Source of the DNA: Maribellus maritimus
Lineage (GTDB): Bacteria > Bacteroidota > Bacteroidia > Bacteroidales > Prolixibacteraceae
Assembly (NCBI RefSeq): GCF_022267315.1
Contig: NZ_JAIKLE010000012.1
Location: forward strand, 62,001-126,000
Reading direction: 5' to 3'
Length of the DNA stretch: 64,000 nt
The first letter of the stretch is position 1; each line of letters starts with the position of its first letter. A model generated the notes under the pieces. That model was not told the origin of the DNA. It was given only the letters and a program-made list of their open reading frames with translations, and made no database searches. Below are positions 43,614 through 52,758 of this stretch, piece after piece. The position numbers were made by a program, and so were the translations under genes.

Positions 43614-44374
43614 ATTTGTTCAATTTTATAAGTTAGCGAAAGTTGGGTTCCACAATCTTTTGCGGATAAAATTTCCAGATCTGCATTAATCATTTTTGCC
43701 CTGCTTTTAATATTGTTTAAACCAATTCCTTTACCGGGACCAAAATGGGTGGAATCAAATCCAATACCATTATCAACAGCATTAATTGTTAATGTTTTGT
43801 CGTTATAGCTTATTTCCACATTAAGTTCTGATGCTTTTGAATGCTTGATTGTATTTGTGAAAAACTCTTGCAATATCCTGAAAATGATAATTTCAACTTT
43901 ATTATCTATAGAAAAAATAGTCCCGGAACATTGGATTGTAGCTACCAGGTATTTTAAACGATTATATCGTTCTATTTCAAGTTGAATTGCTTCCACTAAT
44001 GAAAGACTTCTCAATGTGTCGGGATTAATAAGTTTAGACAAACTTCTTAATTCTTTTAAACTTGTTCCGATTGTATTAATGGCCTCGGTAATAGCTTGTG
44101 AATCGTCGTTTGCATTTTGTAACTGAATTTTTGCCAAAGTAAGCAGTTGCCCGATATTATCGTGAAGTTCCCAGCTGATATTGCGTAAAGTTTCTTCCCT
44201 GATCTCTATCTGTGTATCGGTCAGTTCTTTTTCAAAGGCTTCCTTTACCTTCTCCTGCTCTTTTAAAAGTCTGTTCTTCCGGGTCACGAAAACAGAAAAT
44301 AACGTTATAATTATTATTACAAGAACAACTAAAATAATTACAGAGACTAGCGTGGCAATTTCTTTTTCATCCAT
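43610..44374 (-). CDS. Sensor histidine kinase, NarL-partner type
   Basis: A 254-aa kinase with one transmembrane helix (about 8-30), a coiled linker, His71 in ISWELHDNIGQLL and an HATPase domain (LQEFFTNTIKHS, NAVDNGIGFD, GKGIGLNNIKSRA). It has no periplasmic sensor of its own. The membrane protein encoded just before it, overlapping by 28 bp, probably provides signal input. Its partner is the downstream LuxR-type regulator. Confidence 0.9.
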   Translation of the reverse strand: MDEKEIATLVSVIILVVLVIIIITLFSVFVTRKNRLLKEQEKVKEAFEKELTDTQIEIREETLRNISWELHDNIGQLLTLAKIQLQNANDDSQAITEAINTIGTSLKELRSLSKLINPDTLRSLSLVEAIQLEIERYNRLKYLVATIQCSGTIFSIDNKVEIIIFRILQEFFTNTIKHSKASELNVEISYNDKTLTINAVDNGIGFDSTHFGPGKGIGLNNIKSRAKMINADLEILSAKDCGTQLSLTYKIEQI

Positions 44375-45006
44375 AAAAATCCAATAATAAAACAGCCGTT
44401 TAAAATCAATATCAGTATTCTATGCACTATTCTTAAAGCTAAGTATACATTATCCTGATACTCAAAAAATACTCTTGTTAGTTTTATCGGGATATAACCA
44501 ACATAGAAAAGCAATAATCCAACACTTATCCAAAACAAAAGATCCCGCCTGATTAACAAGACTTTGGATGTGGATAAAATTTCGATGTAATACAAAATAA
44601 TACAAAACAAAAGAGCGCATGCCCCAACTACATAAGCCAGTAACTGAGATTCTGTTATAAAATTCTGAAAAAAAGGATTGACGACGCTGGCTAAAACAAA
44701 GATACCTACACAAACAACAATCCAGTTTCTATACTTTTCCTTTGTTATTGAATACCAAAAAGCATTGTAAAAAAACAGAAAATATATAACATTGTATATA
44801 TTGTAAATCAATACATTATTGTTATTTGAATAAATATTGAGGCTACCAATTATTTCATTAACCGCAGTGTAAATTAAAATGATAGATATGTATTTTAGTG
44901 GCGTACTTTTATACGCCTGGTATTTAACCACTGCAATAACAGCAACGGCTACCTGAATAACTAAAACGAAATAACCTAAAACAATATCTAAAAATTCAAC
45001 TTTCAT
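44347..45006 (-). CDS. Seven-helix membrane protein in the two-component operon
   Basis: A 219-aa integral membrane protein with about seven predicted helices (near residues 8-28, 38-55, 65-85, 94-112, 118-142, 152-172, 185-210) and almost no loops. It has no family I can name with confidence; the topology recalls seven-transmembrane sensory (7TM) domains. It overlaps the kinase gene by 28 bp, so the two proteins are presumably made in equal amounts. Confidence 0.75.
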   Translation of the reverse strand: MKVEFLDIVLGYFVLVIQVAVAVIAVVKYQAYKSTPLKYISIILIYTAVNEIIGSLNIYSNNNNVLIYNIYNVIYFLFFYNAFWYSITKEKYRNWIVVCVGIFVLASVVNPFFQNFITESQLLAYVVGACALLFCIILYYIEILSTSKVLLIRRDLLFWISVGLLLFYVGYIPIKLTRVFFEYQDNVYLALRIVHRILILILNGCFIIGFLWMKKKLPR

Positions 45007-45027
45007 AAATTGGTCTTATGTATCAAC

Positions 45028-45735
45028 TCAATCAAAATCAGTTTGATTTGGTGGCGGGACTAAATTTGATTCATTCAAAATTAAACTTCGTTGACCAGAC
45101 GATGCATTGGCAGCGGAGAAACCTGAGCCACTACTAAAACCAACATAACTAAAAAAACTGTTAACCTGTCCTGTCTTATTGGCAATTGATCCGCTTTTGT
45201 TGTGTTTATCAATTTTTTGCAACCTATCAGTCATAATCTTAGCCCTTTCATTTATCAACACTGCCTGTCTCTCTCCATCTTCCGATTCAGCGGTAAAGAA
45301 CCCATAGTCTTTCCCTTCAACCTTTAATGTTGGTACAATAAAAAATGAATTCTTTCTTGGATAGGTTACCGTTGTTCCGTCTTCAAACTTTGTCCTGTCC
45401 GGATAATTGGCAAAATAAAATTGTAATCCTGAAATCTCAACACCAGCTGCTTCCGCTTCCTGTTCAATAAAAGTGATGTACTGTTTAATCGTTCGAAAAT
45501 CATACCAACCGGAACGCGTGGGATTAAACTCCTCATCATTATTGTTTTGCTCTTTCTCATATGCCCTGATAACGGGAACCCTACGTTTGGAATAGGTTTC
45601 ATACATCTCCCGGGCAGTTTCTAAAGATATAATTTGCTCAGGAGCTTTTACCGGATCAGGCTTTGGAATTGTTTGTTTGCAGGCGCTGAAAAAAAGTGTT
45701 ATTAACAATAAAAACAACAATCCTGTTACTTTCAT
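45028..45735 (-). CDS. Hypothetical lipoprotein, first gene of two-component operon
   Basis: A 235-aa lipoprotein (LFFSAC) read from the ATG at 45735; a start five codons earlier is possible. The middle (ETAREMYETYSKRRVPVIRAYEKE, FDYRTIKQYITFIEQEAEAAGVEISGLQFYFANYP) is helical and may be a ligand-binding domain; the C-terminal 45 residues are rich in Ser, Gly and Asn and probably disordered. No known family is recognised. The gap to the seven-helix gene is 21 bp. Confidence 0.7.
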   Translation of the reverse strand: MKVTGLLFLLLITLFFSACKQTIPKPDPVKAPEQIISLETAREMYETYSKRRVPVIRAYEKEQNNNDEEFNPTRSGWYDFRTIKQYITFIEQEAEAAGVEISGLQFYFANYPDRTKFEDGTTVTYPRKNSFFIVPTLKVEGKDYGFFTAESEDGERQAVLINERAKIMTDRLQKIDKHNKSGSIANKTGQVNSFFSYVGFSSGSGFSAANASSGQRSLILNESNLVPPPNQTDFD

Positions 45736-45775
45736 CTTGATAATTCTCATGATATTAAAAATTTAATGGTTTAAA

Positions 45776-45805
45776 CAAAGTTACGGGCATTTCTACGTAA
45801 TGCAA
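45776..45805 (-). promoter_or_regulatory. Promoter of the lipoprotein/7TM/two-component operon
   Basis: On the minus strand TTG (45803-45805), 19 nt, then TAACTTTG (45776-45783): a perfect Bacteroidetes promoter. Transcription would begin near 45769, giving a leader of about 35 nt. Confidence 0.75.
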
Positions 45806-45898
45806 TATATATTCTACATCAAATAAAAACAAGAAAGCGGTATCGCTCTCACTACTTGAATATTACAAACATCATTTCCTGTCACAATGGGTCAAAAT

Positions 45899-45951
45899 CC
45901 TTTGCAAAGGGGGGATTTACCCCGTTCAGCCTGAAGGGTTTTCACCCTCAG
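45899..45951. repeat. Cluster of three small palindromes
   Basis: A perfect 12-bp palindrome CCTTTGCAAAGG (45899-45910), then GGGGATTTACCCC (45911-45923), then CTGAAGGGTTTTCACCCTCAG (45931-45951, one bulged A). No T tract follows. It lies in the 400-bp region between divergent genes, which otherwise holds only their promoters. It could be REP-like or an operator. Confidence 0.5.
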
Positions 45952-46014
45952 AATCAAGAGCTTTTACCTCGAAACATAAGGGGCACATATGAATGTATAT
46001 CAGCGGTTTAACTC

Positions 46015-46045
46015 TTGACTCATGCCTCCACTGATACTAATTTTG
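46015..46045 (+). promoter_or_regulatory. Promoter of the 694-aa protein gene
   Basis: TTG at 46015-46017, a 20-nt spacer and TAATTTTG at 46038-46045 make a complete Bacteroidetes promoter. The leader is about 87 nt. Confidence 0.7.
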
Positions 46046-46138
46046 TGTTATGCAGATATTGAAAAAACAATTTTCCCAATGGGCGCAATCCGAAAAGCCA
46101 ATTGTAAACAGAGTAGGAAATATTAAACATTAATAATC

Positions 46139-48223
46139 ATGTCAGAATTAAACGAAAAACAATTGTTAATAGCCCGGAAAGAGTTTAACTTCTTTATGGC
46201 TGTAGGAGAAAAAGATTTCCCAAAATTGAAGCTGAACACACCTCTGGATTTTTTTAAAACAAAAATGAATAAATTTTATGAGGAGTTAGGATGCGTTGGC
46301 TTTAATCCGGCTTTTAATGAATTAACTGCCGTAATAAAAATAAAAAAAGAAACGGGCTATTCAGGTAGTTTGTGCACCAAGGGCTCATTCGAATATGTGC
46401 GGTTCTATTTGGATTATAACGATGGTTCAGGGTGGAATGACATGGGATTTACTGCTTTTAACGCCCACGATATTCCTACTCAAAAAGACTGCGATAGTAA
46501 ACCCGAAAAACCAATTGATTATGTAGTTCGGTTAAAAATTAAGCCAAAACAGGATTTGTGTGTAAAAGCAAACTTGCCAAAGGTTAAAGCTGTGTTATCA
46601 TGGAATTCTGTTCCTGCGCCGAATGACCCCAACTTAACTACAGGGAGCTACATTTGGGGAGATGTAAAAGAAGAATATATTCAAATTAGCCCCATAAAAT
46701 TCTTTATCCCTAATTTACCTTTACTTGAAGTTGGCAGCTTATTTGAAAAGGCATTACTGAATCCGGAAGTTTCGTTAAACGATATCGCTACAACAATTCC
46801 CGAAGGCGATGTCTCTTTAAAAAAAGCAAAAAAGGAAATGCTATCCGGCAAGGTTGATTTTCAGGAATTAGCCAATACTTACAGAAAGAAAAAAATAGAA
46901 CCATACCGCTTTGGATATAAACTTTTAGAAGAAGCAGGAAGTTCTCCCGATTACACAATTTCAAACAATGTATATAAGTTGTTTGAATCCAATAAATTAT
47001 CGTTTGTTGAAAGTTTAGGAAAATTAAATAAGTTAAAATGCAATACGACTTATGAAGAGTTACTTTGTGTGGGAGCAGATTACAATCAGGAAGCTTTAAT
47101 CGGAACTCTGAAAGTGAAGAAACCAGCCGGTTATAACGGAGATTTATGCAAAGACGGAAGCAGAGAGTATGTTTCTTTTTGGATACAGGAAGAGGATAAT
47201 TGCAGCTGGGAACATGCAGGTACAACCTCTGTAAATGTTCACGACATAGCAAGTATTCCCAGGGGAGGATTGTCATATTCAGTTATCCTGCCTTACGATT
47301 TCTCAAAATTTAAACGTAAATGCAATAGGCCAAGGGTGTTGAAAGTCAGGGCAATCTTGTCATGGAATGTTCCGCCGTCCGGAATGGAATGTTCTCACTG
47401 GGGTAATATTGTTGAATCTTATATCCAAATAAAACCAGGAATGGTGTGGACTGCAAATTCACCTAAAATAATTACCCTAGGCGGAGTTTCTACAGATAAT
47501 ATTGACAATTTTACCGGACTTACTTTACCGGGAGCAAAAATAGAATTTAACCAAACAAACACCTTTAATGGAAGTCCATTCGGTGGAATTATCGTGGTAC
47601 AAGGCGTATCAACCTCATTTGCCGGAATGAAATACAAGGTTAAAATTACAAACCTCACGACGGGTGGAAGCTACTACCTGAACAATAAACTTGCTTTGTT
47701 AGGCTATAACCCGGCCACAGGGATAGTCACACATCCGGTAGAAGTTCCGGTTAGCGATGAATATACGTATCAGCCATATTATAACAATATCGATAGTGTG
47801 TTAGCGAGGTTTTCACCCGGCACCAACGATAAACTGCTAGTTACCATAGAAAATCAAAACGGAACTTCTGATAGCCAGGTTATACAAATGGATAATACAT
47901 TTCCGGCAGTTAGTTTAACGATCGATGATCAGGGAAACTGCTCTCATTATGCAAAAGGAGATACAATACACGGTGAATTTACAGTTGATGACAATTATTT
48001 AGAGAAGTATTCGATAACAACAAACACCGGAACATACACCAAGGTAGGAACCGGTCTGGGACAAAGTGGCACAACCACAGGTTCAGGTCAATTTAATATC
48101 GTAACATTTACAAATAGAAACTGTGGTTCCATCTACTTAAAAGCTATCCAAAAAACCATATGGAATAGCGTAAAAACAGGAACTTACAGTGATACTCAAA
48201 GAATAATATGTCTTTCTGAATAA
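46139..48223 (+). CDS. Hypothetical protein with a duplicated domain, 694 aa
   Basis: There is no signal peptide. Two homologous units, about residues 46-184 and 305-432, share YEEL-CVG, GYxGxLCxxGSxEYVxF, HDI, a Lys/Arg-rich LxVRAILSWN strand and WGxxVEEYIQI. Between them is a helical linker (about 195-300). Beyond 440 comes a different beta-rich region (ITLGGVSTDNIDNFTGLTLPGAKIEF, then Ig-like strands with VSLTIDDQGNCSHYAKGD and SDTQRIICLSE at the end). I do not recognise the family. It faces the kinase operon across a shared promoter region. Confidence 0.7.
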   Translation: MSELNEKQLLIARKEFNFFMAVGEKDFPKLKLNTPLDFFKTKMNKFYEELGCVGFNPAFNELTAVIKIKKETGYSGSLCTKGSFEYVRFYLDYNDGSGWNDMGFTAFNAHDIPTQKDCDSKPEKPIDYVVRLKIKPKQDLCVKANLPKVKAVLSWNSVPAPNDPNLTTGSYIWGDVKEEYIQISPIKFFIPNLPLLEVGSLFEKALLNPEVSLNDIATTIPEGDVSLKKAKKEMLSGKVDFQELANTYRKKKIEPYRFGYKLLEEAGSSPDYTISNNVYKLFESNKLSFVESLGKLNKLKCNTTYEELLCVGADYNQEALIGTLKVKKPAGYNGDLCKDGSREYVSFWIQEEDNCSWEHAGTTSVNVHDIASIPRGGLSYSVILPYDFSKFKRKCNRPRVLKVRAILSWNVPPSGMECSHWGNIVESYIQIKPGMVWTANSPKIITLGGVSTDNIDNFTGLTLPGAKIEFNQTNTFNGSPFGGIIVVQGVSTSFAGMKYKVKITNLTTGGSYYLNNKLALLGYNPATGIVTHPVEVPVSDEYTYQPYYNNIDSVLARFSPGTNDKLLVTIENQNGTSDSQVIQMDNTFPAVSLTIDDQGNCSHYAKGDTIHGEFTVDDNYLEKYSITTNTGTYTKVGTGLGQSGTTTGSGQFNIVTFTNRNCGSIYLKAIQKTIWNSVKTGTYSDTQRIICLSE

Positions 48224-48266
48224 AACCATCCTTTAAATAATCCCCAAATCCATCCCTCAAACAAAG

Positions 48267-48298
48267 AGCGGGTTCTGTAATCGGACCTGCTTTTTTTT
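48267..48298 (+). terminator. Intrinsic terminator of the 694-aa protein gene
   Basis: AGCGGGTTC (48267-48275) pairs with GGACCTGCT (48283-48291), with two wobble pairs, followed by eight T. Confidence 0.75.
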
Positions 48299-48491
48299 CC
48301 TAAAAAAGAGTGTTATTCACCTGTTTCTGGAAAAAAATAAACAAAATTCTGTTAATGCATTTCAGCAGATTATAAAACTTTCTTTACATAAACTCCTCAA
48401 TGTTAACTAAACCTGAGGTAAATACTAAACTTAGTTTAAAACTGAAATTGACGAACGTTTAGGATTTGTAGTTTTATAAACATGAAACCAT

Positions 48492-48499
48492 TACCTTTG
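48492..48499 (+). promoter_or_regulatory. Candidate -7 element for the barrel protein gene
   Basis: TACCTTTG fits TAnnTTTG; a TTTG at 48465-48468 is 23 nt upstream, slightly far. It implies a start codon no earlier than 48536 for the next gene. Confidence 0.45.
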
Positions 48500-48535
48500 T
48501 TGTCTTATAATATTCATTTCAAAAACAAAAAAGGT

Positions 48536-49360
48536 ATGAATATTAATTTGCCAATGAAAACATTACTCTTCCAAATTACAATCTTGTTTGTGCTTTTGGG
48601 AGCCGTAAAAAAAATACAGGCTCAGGAAACAGATTCAATTATTCCTATTCAGGAAGATCCTGAGAAAATCCTTCGGAAAATTGATATTCGTGAAATTACA
48701 CAACATGGTTTTAATTTCTGGCAAGATAACTTTATCGGTCATTGGGCGGGTGTTGATTTTGGGTTCAACTCATTTCTGAATAAAGATTACTCGGGTTATG
48801 AAACCGAATTTATGAATAACGATGTATTCCGTTCAAATTCTACTTACATCAATTTTATTCAGCAAAGTATTGGTTTACAGCACAACAGAAATACAATTGG
48901 ATTGGTCACGGGTTTGGGTCTTCACCTACAGAGCTACCGCCTTGACCAAAATACAACAATTTTAAGGGGTGACAATGATAAAATTGAATCGGAAACCCTG
49001 TATTTCGACCAAAATCAGAAATCAAAACTTTCTATTGTTTCTGTTCTTTTACCTCTACTTGCCGAGTTCCAAATTCCTATTAATCATTACGAAAACAGGC
49101 TTTATTTATCGACAGGATTATACACCAGTTACCGAATTAACAGTCATACAAAAATAAAATACCGGATTGAGGGGAAAAAAGAAAAATTGAAAGTGCCCGG
49201 GCATTATCATTTACAAAACTTTAAATACGGATTCATGGCTCGGATCGGTTATCGAAGAATCAATCTTTTTGCCACTTATGAACTGCTTCCGCTTTTTAAA
49301 GAACACAAAGGCCCGGAATTAACGCCTTTTACTTTTGGCTTTACCATAGTAAGTTTTTAA
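48536..49360 (+). CDS. Outer-membrane beta-barrel protein
   Basis: A 274-aa exported protein. The signal peptide ends IQAQ; the mature part has a helical segment (EKILRKIDIREITQHGFNFW) and then regular strands (WAGVDFGFNSFL, SIGLQHNRNTIGLVTGLGLHLQSY, LYLSTGLYTSYRIN, TPFTFGFTIVSF), ending in Phe: a small outer-membrane barrel (DUF-type outer membrane protein beta-barrel). The ATG at 48536 has AAAAAAGGT before it; 48554 is a possible alternative. An earlier ATG at 48482 overlaps the candidate promoter. The creatininase gene follows after 10 bp. Confidence 0.7.
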   Translation: MNINLPMKTLLFQITILFVLLGAVKKIQAQETDSIIPIQEDPEKILRKIDIREITQHGFNFWQDNFIGHWAGVDFGFNSFLNKDYSGYETEFMNNDVFRSNSTYINFIQQSIGLQHNRNTIGLVTGLGLHLQSYRLDQNTTILRGDNDKIESETLYFDQNQKSKLSIVSVLLPLLAEFQIPINHYENRLYLSTGLYTSYRINSHTKIKYRIEGKKEKLKVPGHYHLQNFKYGFMARIGYRRINLFATYELLPLFKEHKGPELTPFTFGFTIVSF

Positions 49361-49370
49361 AATTGATAAT

Positions 49371-50135
49371 ATGAAACCATACATTTTAGAACAAACCAAC
49401 TGGAAACAAATAAAAAGTCAAAGATACGAGGTTGCCGTTTTACCCTGGGGAGCAACCGAACCACATAATTATCATCTTCCGTATGGAACTGATTCGCTGG
49501 AAACAGCTAAGATTGCAGAAGAAGCGGCAGAAAAAGCATGGGAGAAAAGCGCAAAAGTAATGGTTTTACCCACCATTCCCCTGGGTATTCAAAACATGGG
49601 GCAAATTGAATTGCCATTTTGCCTTCACACCTCGATTTCTACTCAGCAAATGATTCTTCGCGATATTCTGAAAGCCTTGTACAACCAGGGAATCAAAAAA
49701 TTCGTGTTGATGAACGGACATGGAGGAAATGACTTTAAACAGTTGATTAGAGACCTGCAGCCCGAATTCCCGGAAATGTTCCTTTCTATTGTAGAATGGT
49801 TCAAATTGTTTGACAATAAGGACTATTTTGAAGAGGATGGTGACCACGCCAATGAAATGGAAACCAGTATTATCATGCATTATTTCCCTCAATTGGTAAG
49901 ACCTCTTGAAGAAGCGGGTGAAGGAGTAGAAAAATCTTTCAAATTAAAAAGTTTAAAAGAAAAAACAGCCTGGACACCCCGGCGCTGGGATAAGGTATCG
50001 GAAGATACCGGAGTTGGTAATCCTAAAAAATCCACTCCCGAAAAGGGAGTCCGTTTTCTAAATGATGTAACAGACAGAATTGCTGCCTATTTTATCGAAC
50101 TGGCCAATAGCGATATCAACTCTTTGTACGATTAA
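49371..50135 (+). CDS. Creatininase family protein
   Basis: A 254-aa metal-dependent amidohydrolase. The motif WGATEPHNYHLPYGTD (about 26-41) supplies the Glu, His and Asp ligands, LMNGHGGND the next His, and DHANEMETS the final Glu. The family includes creatininase and formamidopyrimidine-type deformylases; the substrate here is unknown. It is 10 bp from the barrel gene and probably co-transcribed with it. Confidence 0.88.
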   Translation: MKPYILEQTNWKQIKSQRYEVAVLPWGATEPHNYHLPYGTDSLETAKIAEEAAEKAWEKSAKVMVLPTIPLGIQNMGQIELPFCLHTSISTQQMILRDILKALYNQGIKKFVLMNGHGGNDFKQLIRDLQPEFPEMFLSIVEWFKLFDNKDYFEEDGDHANEMETSIIMHYFPQLVRPLEEAGEGVEKSFKLKSLKEKTAWTPRRWDKVSEDTGVGNPKKSTPEKGVRFLNDVTDRIAAYFIELANSDINSLYD

Positions 50136-50324
50136 CGATTTGTTAACTTATAAATTGTCAAGGTTTTAGAAAGAAAACGTGAAGACTATTTGCAAAACTA
50201 TTTTTATAATTACAAATCTTTACTTTTTTCAACAATAAACGGAATAAAAAATTTGACCAACATTTTAGTTCAAATAATATCAGGGTTTTATATAATTTCG
50301 CCGTCCAATTTCAACCATTAAATT

Positions 50325-51032
50325 ATGAAACTTCTTTTAATCAGCAATTCAACAATGCCCGGAGAACCTTATCTGGATTATCCGAAATACGAAATTCAAA
50401 AATTTTTTGGAGAAAAACCTGTAACAGCAGTTTTTATCCCCTACGCTGCGGTAACTTTTTCCTTTGACGCATATTGTAAAAAAGTAGAAGAACGTTTTGC
50501 AGAAATTGGCCACCACATAAGAGGAATTCATACTTTTGACAATCACGCTGAAGCAATTAAAAATGCAGAAGCAATTGTAGTTGGAGGAGGAAACACCTGG
50601 CAATTGGCCCGGATGCTAAACGATGAAAAATTAATGGAAGCCATAGCTCAAAAAGTAAAATCAGGAACGCCGTATATTGGTTGGAGTGCTGGTTCAAACG
50701 TTACTTGTCCTACGCTCCGCACAACCAACGATATGCCGGTTATCGACCCGAAAGGTTTTGATTGTATGAATTTAATTCCTTTTCAAATTAACCCACACTA
50801 CTTAGATGAAAACCCTGAGGGACATGGCGGAGAAACACGTGAACAGAGAATCTCGGAATTTATCGAAATAAATCCTTCTGTTTATGTCGCCGGACTGCGC
50901 GAAGGGACAATGCTTTTGCTTGAAAATAATCAGCTCGAATTAATCGGAGACAAAACGTGCCGTATATTCAAAAAAGGAGAGCAAGCAATCGAACTTTCAG
51001 AAGGGGATGATTTTAATTTTCTTCTCGAATAG
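50325..51032 (+). CDS. pepE: Dipeptidase E, peptidase family S51
   Basis: A 235-aa cytosolic dipeptidase that cleaves Asp-X dipeptides. The nucleophile elbow is GWSAGSNV with Ser121; EAIVVGGGNTWQLARML and FQINPHYLDENPEGHGGETREQRI are family signatures and hold the other active-site residues. The length equals that of Salmonella PepE. It has its own 190-bp upstream region. Confidence 0.92.
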   Translation: MKLLLISNSTMPGEPYLDYPKYEIQKFFGEKPVTAVFIPYAAVTFSFDAYCKKVEERFAEIGHHIRGIHTFDNHAEAIKNAEAIVVGGGNTWQLARMLNDEKLMEAIAQKVKSGTPYIGWSAGSNVTCPTLRTTNDMPVIDPKGFDCMNLIPFQINPHYLDENPEGHGGETREQRISEFIEINPSVYVAGLREGTMLLLENNQLELIGDKTCRIFKKGEQAIELSEGDDFNFLLE

Positions 51033-51132
51033 TTTGAATTTCTGATCCGCTTTTTTCTCAAATCGTTTCTTTAATTCTTTGTTACAAATAAAGGGTAGAA
51101 ATAAGAATTCTATCGTAAATTCAGCAATTCCT

Positions 51133-51140
51133 TACCTTTG
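51133..51140 (+). promoter_or_regulatory. Candidate -7 element for the AAE transporter
   Basis: TACCTTTG fits TAnnTTTG, 22 bp before the ATG at 51162. The -33 region has no clear TTG. Its last three bases would be a TTG start codon in frame with the next gene, which is therefore unlikely to be used. Confidence 0.45.
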
Positions 51141-51161
51141 CAACGAAAATTGGAATGGAAA

Positions 51162-52748
51162 ATGGAACTTTTGTCAAACAGTTATTTTGCTCTGTTTTTA
51201 ATAGTCGCGCTTGGGTTTATCCTGGGCAGAATTAAGATTTTTGGGCTTTCGCTTGATGTTTCTGCGGTTATATTTATCGCGCTTATCTTTGGCCATTATG
51301 GAATTGTTATCCCAAAAGATTTCCAAAACCTCGGATTGGTTCTTTTTATTTTCACCATTGGAATACAGGCCGGACCAGGATTCTTCGAATCATTTAAAAA
51401 GGAAGGTCGCCAACTGGCCTCATTTGCTACAGTGTTGATTGTAATAGCGGCGGCTTTTACTGTCTTGATTGTTTCTGTTTTCAAAATTGACAAAAATATT
51501 GCCATCGGACTTCTAACGGGTGCTTTGACAAGTACTCCCGGATTGGCTGCGGCAATTGATTATACAAATTCTCCTCTTGCATCGATCGGCTATGGAGTCG
51601 GATATCCTTTTGGAGTAATTGGAGTAATTCTTTTTATTCGTTTTTTACCAAAAATTCTAAATATTTCACTTAAGAAATCGGAGGAAGAATTCAATTCAAA
51701 AATAAAAGAAGAGTTCCCGGAAATAAATCGACGGAATTTTTTTGTTGAAAATGAAAACATTGTTGGAAAAACGATTGGAGAACTTCGCATTCGTTTTATG
51801 ACCAAAGCAGTAGTATCGCGTGTTGTACATGAAGGAATTGCGGTAACACCGACACCTGAAACCATTCTACATAAAGGAGATTTAATAAAGGCAGTAGGAA
51901 CAGAAGAAGCGTTAAAAAATGTAGAATTACTTATTGGGCAGCCGACAGAGGAGGAAATTCCACTTGACCCTAAATATGATGTACGTGGGGTTTTAGTTAC
52001 AAACAAAGAAGTTGTAAATAAAACCATCGGACAAATAAACCTGCTTTACACTTACAATGCAACGATTACCCGGATTCGTCGCTCAGGAATCAATATCTCA
52101 CCTTCGCCTGGTTCTAAATTACAATTTGGCGATAAACTAATTATTGCCAGTAGCAAAGCAAATATGGAAATGGTTGCCAAAATCTTTGGTGACGATCAAA
52201 AAAGGCTTTCCGATACAGATATTCTACCCGTTGCACTTGGAATAATCCTGGGAGTTCTTGTTGGAAAAATCGGGTTAAATATGGGAAGTTTTTCTTTTAG
52301 TCTAGGACTTACAGGCGGTGTTTTAGTAATTGCACTTGCATTAAGCAGGATTGGAAAAACCGGTCCAGTGATATGGACAATGAGTGGCGCTGCAAATCAG
52401 TTGCTGCGCCAATTCGGGCTTATTTTATTTCTTGCTGCAGTAGGCTCTGATGCAGGGGCTGAAATAGTGAAGACCTTTAACGAATACGGCATTCAGCTTT
52501 TCTTATTTGGAGGAATAATAACACTTTTCCCAATGATAATTGCTGCACTTGTTGGAAAATGGTTTTTCAAAATGAATGTTTTAAGTCTTCTCGGTGCAAT
52601 TAGTGGCAGCATGACAAGCACACCGGGTCTTGCCGCTGCCGATTCTATGACAGAGACCAACGCGCATTCTATTGCTTACGCAACTGTTTACCCAGTGGCA
52701 ATGGTGCTTTTGATTGTCGTAGTTCAGCTTATTTCACTTCTCCTGTAA
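51162..52748 (+). CDS. AAE-family transporter (aspartate-alanine exchanger type)
   Basis: A 528-aa membrane protein. Two halves of five or six helices (about 1-165 and 365-528) each contain the repeat ALTSTPGLAAAIDY / SMTSTPGLAAADSM. Between them are two TrkA-C (RCK_C) domains (NIVGKTIGELRIRFMTKAVVSRVVHEG, VVNKTIGQINLLYTYNATITRIRRSG). Relatives include AspT, YidE and YbjL; some exchange amino acids, most are uncharacterised. Start at 51162, just after the candidate promoter. Confidence 0.88.
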   Translation: MELLSNSYFALFLIVALGFILGRIKIFGLSLDVSAVIFIALIFGHYGIVIPKDFQNLGLVLFIFTIGIQAGPGFFESFKKEGRQLASFATVLIVIAAAFTVLIVSVFKIDKNIAIGLLTGALTSTPGLAAAIDYTNSPLASIGYGVGYPFGVIGVILFIRFLPKILNISLKKSEEEFNSKIKEEFPEINRRNFFVENENIVGKTIGELRIRFMTKAVVSRVVHEGIAVTPTPETILHKGDLIKAVGTEEALKNVELLIGQPTEEEIPLDPKYDVRGVLVTNKEVVNKTIGQINLLYTYNATITRIRRSGINISPSPGSKLQFGDKLIIASSKANMEMVAKIFGDDQKRLSDTDILPVALGIILGVLVGKIGLNMGSFSFSLGLTGGVLVIALALSRIGKTGPVIWTMSGAANQLLRQFGLILFLAAVGSDAGAEIVKTFNEYGIQLFLFGGIITLFPMIIAALVGKWFFKMNVLSLLGAISGSMTSTPGLAAADSMTETNAHSIAYATVYPVAMVLLIVVVQLISLLL

Positions 52749-52758
52749 AACAAAACTA

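Noticed and set aside
46788-47276. 162-codon minus-strand frame inside the 694-aa protein gene
   Set aside because: Antisense shadow with no start context or family resemblance.
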